A DNA stretch of 64,000 nt. Source: a virus. The position numbers were made by a program, and so were the translations under genes. Shown piece by piece: positions 62,791-64,000 of this stretch. How positions within the stretch are numbered: the first letter of the stretch is position 1; each line of letters starts with the position of its first letter. Below the pieces are notes generated by a model, which saw nothing but the letters and a program-made list of their open reading frames with translations, was not told the origin of the DNA and did not search any database. The DNA is taken from IMG/VR virus record IMGVR_UViG_3300020147_000065, positions 157,109-221,108 of that record; one strand, written 5' to 3'.

Positions 62791-62816
62791 AAAGGGCACC
62801 TTTCGGGGTGCCCTTT
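62791..62816 (+). terminator. Rho-independent terminator
   Basis: AAAGGGCACC and GGTGCCCTTT, then TCTG and a C-tract. Confidence 0.8.
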
Positions 62817-62871
62817 TCTGCGCTGCCCCCCCCCCTTGCAGGTATCTAACTTCTAAGGTATAATATATTCC

Positions 62872-63447
62872 ATGACACACATCACAAAAGACGTTAATGG
62901 ACTTCCTTTCACTGTTGTTCATGCTTCTGCTCTCGATATTCCTGCTGACTCTATAGTAAACGCGGCCAATTCTGGTCTAAGAGCCGGTAGCGGTATCTGT
63001 GGGGCGATTTATAAAGCCGCAGGTGCCGAAATCCTGAATCGTTATGTCCAAACTCGATTCCCTAATGGGAGTAATACCGGACAATCTGTTATTACCCCTG
63101 CTTTTGGACTTCAAAATCACAGGCGTATTATCCACTCTGTCGGCCCACGATACGATGACCATACTCCACAGGAAGCGGCGCATTATCTGACAATGGCTTA
63201 TTCCTCTGCTATCTATGCTGCTAATTTGGTTGGTAATTCCGTAACGTTCTGTGGGCTATCCACGGGGATTTACGGATACCCTCTTGATGAAGCCGCGTGG
63301 GTTGCTATAAACACTGTAGCCTCACACCTTTATGGTATTGGCTCAAATATGGTTGTGAACTTTGCTCTATTTCAACCAGAAGAGTATCAGGCTTTTGCTA
63401 CTGCTCTCATAAACTGTCAATTTGGTGGGATTACAAGTAATGCCTGA
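62872..63447 (+). CDS. Macrodomain (ADP-ribose-binding) protein
   Basis: 191 residues. DSIVNAANSGLRAGSGICGAIYKAAG is the macrodomain ADP-ribose loop (N-A-A-N, G-S-G-I/V-x-x-A-I), with later GLSTGIYGYP as the second loop. Such proteins remove or bind ADP-ribose or process Appr-1''-p. Together with the PARP-like protein it could reverse or limit ADP-ribosylation. Leaderless. A full motif copy (63254-63267) encodes part of the second loop. Confidence 0.9.
   Translation: MTHITKDVNGLPFTVVHASALDIPADSIVNAANSGLRAGSGICGAIYKAAGAEILNRYVQTRFPNGSNTGQSVITPAFGLQNHRRIIHSVGPRYDDHTPQEAAHYLTMAYSSAIYAANLVGNSVTFCGLSTGIYGYPLDEAAWVAINTVASHLYGIGSNMVVNFALFQPEEYQAFATALINCQFGGITSNA
63254..63267 (-). promoter_or_regulatory. 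Intragenic operator-like motif, reverse orientation
   Basis: GGCTATCCACGGGG on the plus strand, inside the macrodomain gene. Confidence 0.5.
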
Positions 63448-63871
63448 CCCTAAGCGCGATAGTAAATTCATGGATTTGGCGTTTAAATACGCTGCTGATA
63501 CGCCTCAATTCGCATGTGCGCGAGTTGGGGCTATCCTCGTTATTCGTAATGAGGTGATCGCTTATGGTTTTAATACTGATAAGAAGCATCCTCTTGCTGT
63601 TAAACACCAGAAATGCGAAGGTGCGATTTATCCTCATGCAGAAGTAATGGCGGTTTATAATGCAGCTAAGAGACTTACATGGAGAGAATTTCAAAAGAGC
63701 ACTCTCTATGTGGCAAGGGCTAAACAAACCATCCACGGGGAAACAATTAAAGGTCTTGCAAAACCTTGTGTGGGTTGTCAGGGTTTGATTGAGCAGTTTA
63801 GAATAAAACGTGTCGTCTGGACGGACGACACTATTTTCTGCGATTGGTCGCGCGGTGACCCGTGGGACTAA
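63440..63871 (+). CDS. Cytidine/deoxycytidylate deaminase-like protein
   Basis: 143 residues with the zinc deaminase motifs HAEVMAV (H-A-E) and PCVGC (P-C-x-x-C). Likely dCMP deaminase or a related nucleotide or tRNA deaminase. The start overlaps the macrodomain gene by 8 bases. A reversed motif copy (63728-63740) lies inside. Confidence 0.85.
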   Translation: MPDPKRDSKFMDLAFKYAADTPQFACARVGAILVIRNEVIAYGFNTDKKHPLAVKHQKCEGAIYPHAEVMAVYNAAKRLTWREFQKSTLYVARAKQTIHGETIKGLAKPCVGCQGLIEQFRIKRVVWTDDTIFCDWSRGDPWD

Positions 63872-63934
63872 TTGCCCCCCCCCCTCGGACAACACTTGAC
63901 ACGATAGGTAAAAAACGATAAAATATATATTGCT

Positions 63935-64000
63935 ATGATTTTCGACAAGATGATTGGACAAGAACAAGCCAAAGATTTACTCCAATTCTATCTTGAGGCG
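63935..64000 (+). CDS. AAA+ protein, N-terminus only
   Basis: 22 residues at the window end: MIFDKMIGQEQAKDLLQFYL. The I-G-Q-E-x-A-K start is typical of AAA+ ATPases such as clamp loader subunits or RuvB-like proteins. Promoter TTGACA to TAAAAT. Confidence 0.55.
   Translation, partial: MIFDKMIGQEQAKDLLQFYLEA

Noticed and set aside
1-64000. A full change of genetic code (TAG or TGA read as sense throughout)
   Set aside because: TAA, TAG and TGA all end genes directly before terminators; suppression must be partial or local.

Overview
This 64-kb window looks like the early or accessory part of a large tailed phage (or phage-like element). It holds well over 100 very small, mostly unrecognised genes, a very large tRNA array, a tmRNA, free-standing HNH and GIY-YIG endonucleases, an ATP-dependent DNA ligase and nucleotide- and ADP-ribose-modifying enzymes. 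No capsid, tail, terminase or integrase gene is visible. Promoters are sigma70-type (TTGACA or TTGCA, 17 bp, TATAAT or TAAAAT). In many genes the -10 hexamer ends 6-7 bases before the ATG, so most mRNAs should be leaderless. The host cannot be named from this sequence. || Layout. 0-38 kb: a tandem series of one- to three-gene plus-strand units. Each ends in a hairpin, often overlapping the last codons, followed by a run of 6-11 C, then the next -35 and -10. The series includes eight tandem paralogs (20.8-25.0 kb), two KTSC-domain proteins, two Gp88-like paralogs, a prepilin-like peptide, a metallophosphoesterase, many one-helix membrane peptides, and three roughly 250-nt transcripts without ORFs. 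38-54 kb: about 40 tRNAs on both strands covering all 20 amino acids, a candidate initiator tRNA and an amber-suppressor-type tRNA, plus a tmRNA, many tRNA-sized structured RNAs and small genes including a TatA-like protein and a PTH2-like protein. 54-64 kb: ligase, GIY-YIG nuclease, PARP-like ADP-ribosyltransferase, a second tRNA cluster with a UCA-anticodon tRNA, a Ro60/TROVE-like vWA protein, a macrodomain protein, a deaminase and the start of an AAA+ protein. || Working together. A 12-14 bp motif (consensus GCYAWCCACGGGG, reverse CCCCGTGGTTNGC) lies between -35 and -10 of many promoters and is also scattered inside genes, mostly in the opposite orientation. This suggests one DNA-binding regulator acting genome-wide, in the manner of the stoperators of mycobacteriophage L5. 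The translation genes (full tRNA set, two suppressor-type tRNAs, tmRNA, PTH2) suggest takeover or protection of host decoding. A PTH2-like gene just downstream of the CUA tRNA carries an in-frame TAG at codon 3. The PARP and macrodomain proteins could form a writer and eraser pair, and the Ro60-like protein would be expected to bind structured RNAs of the kinds seen here.
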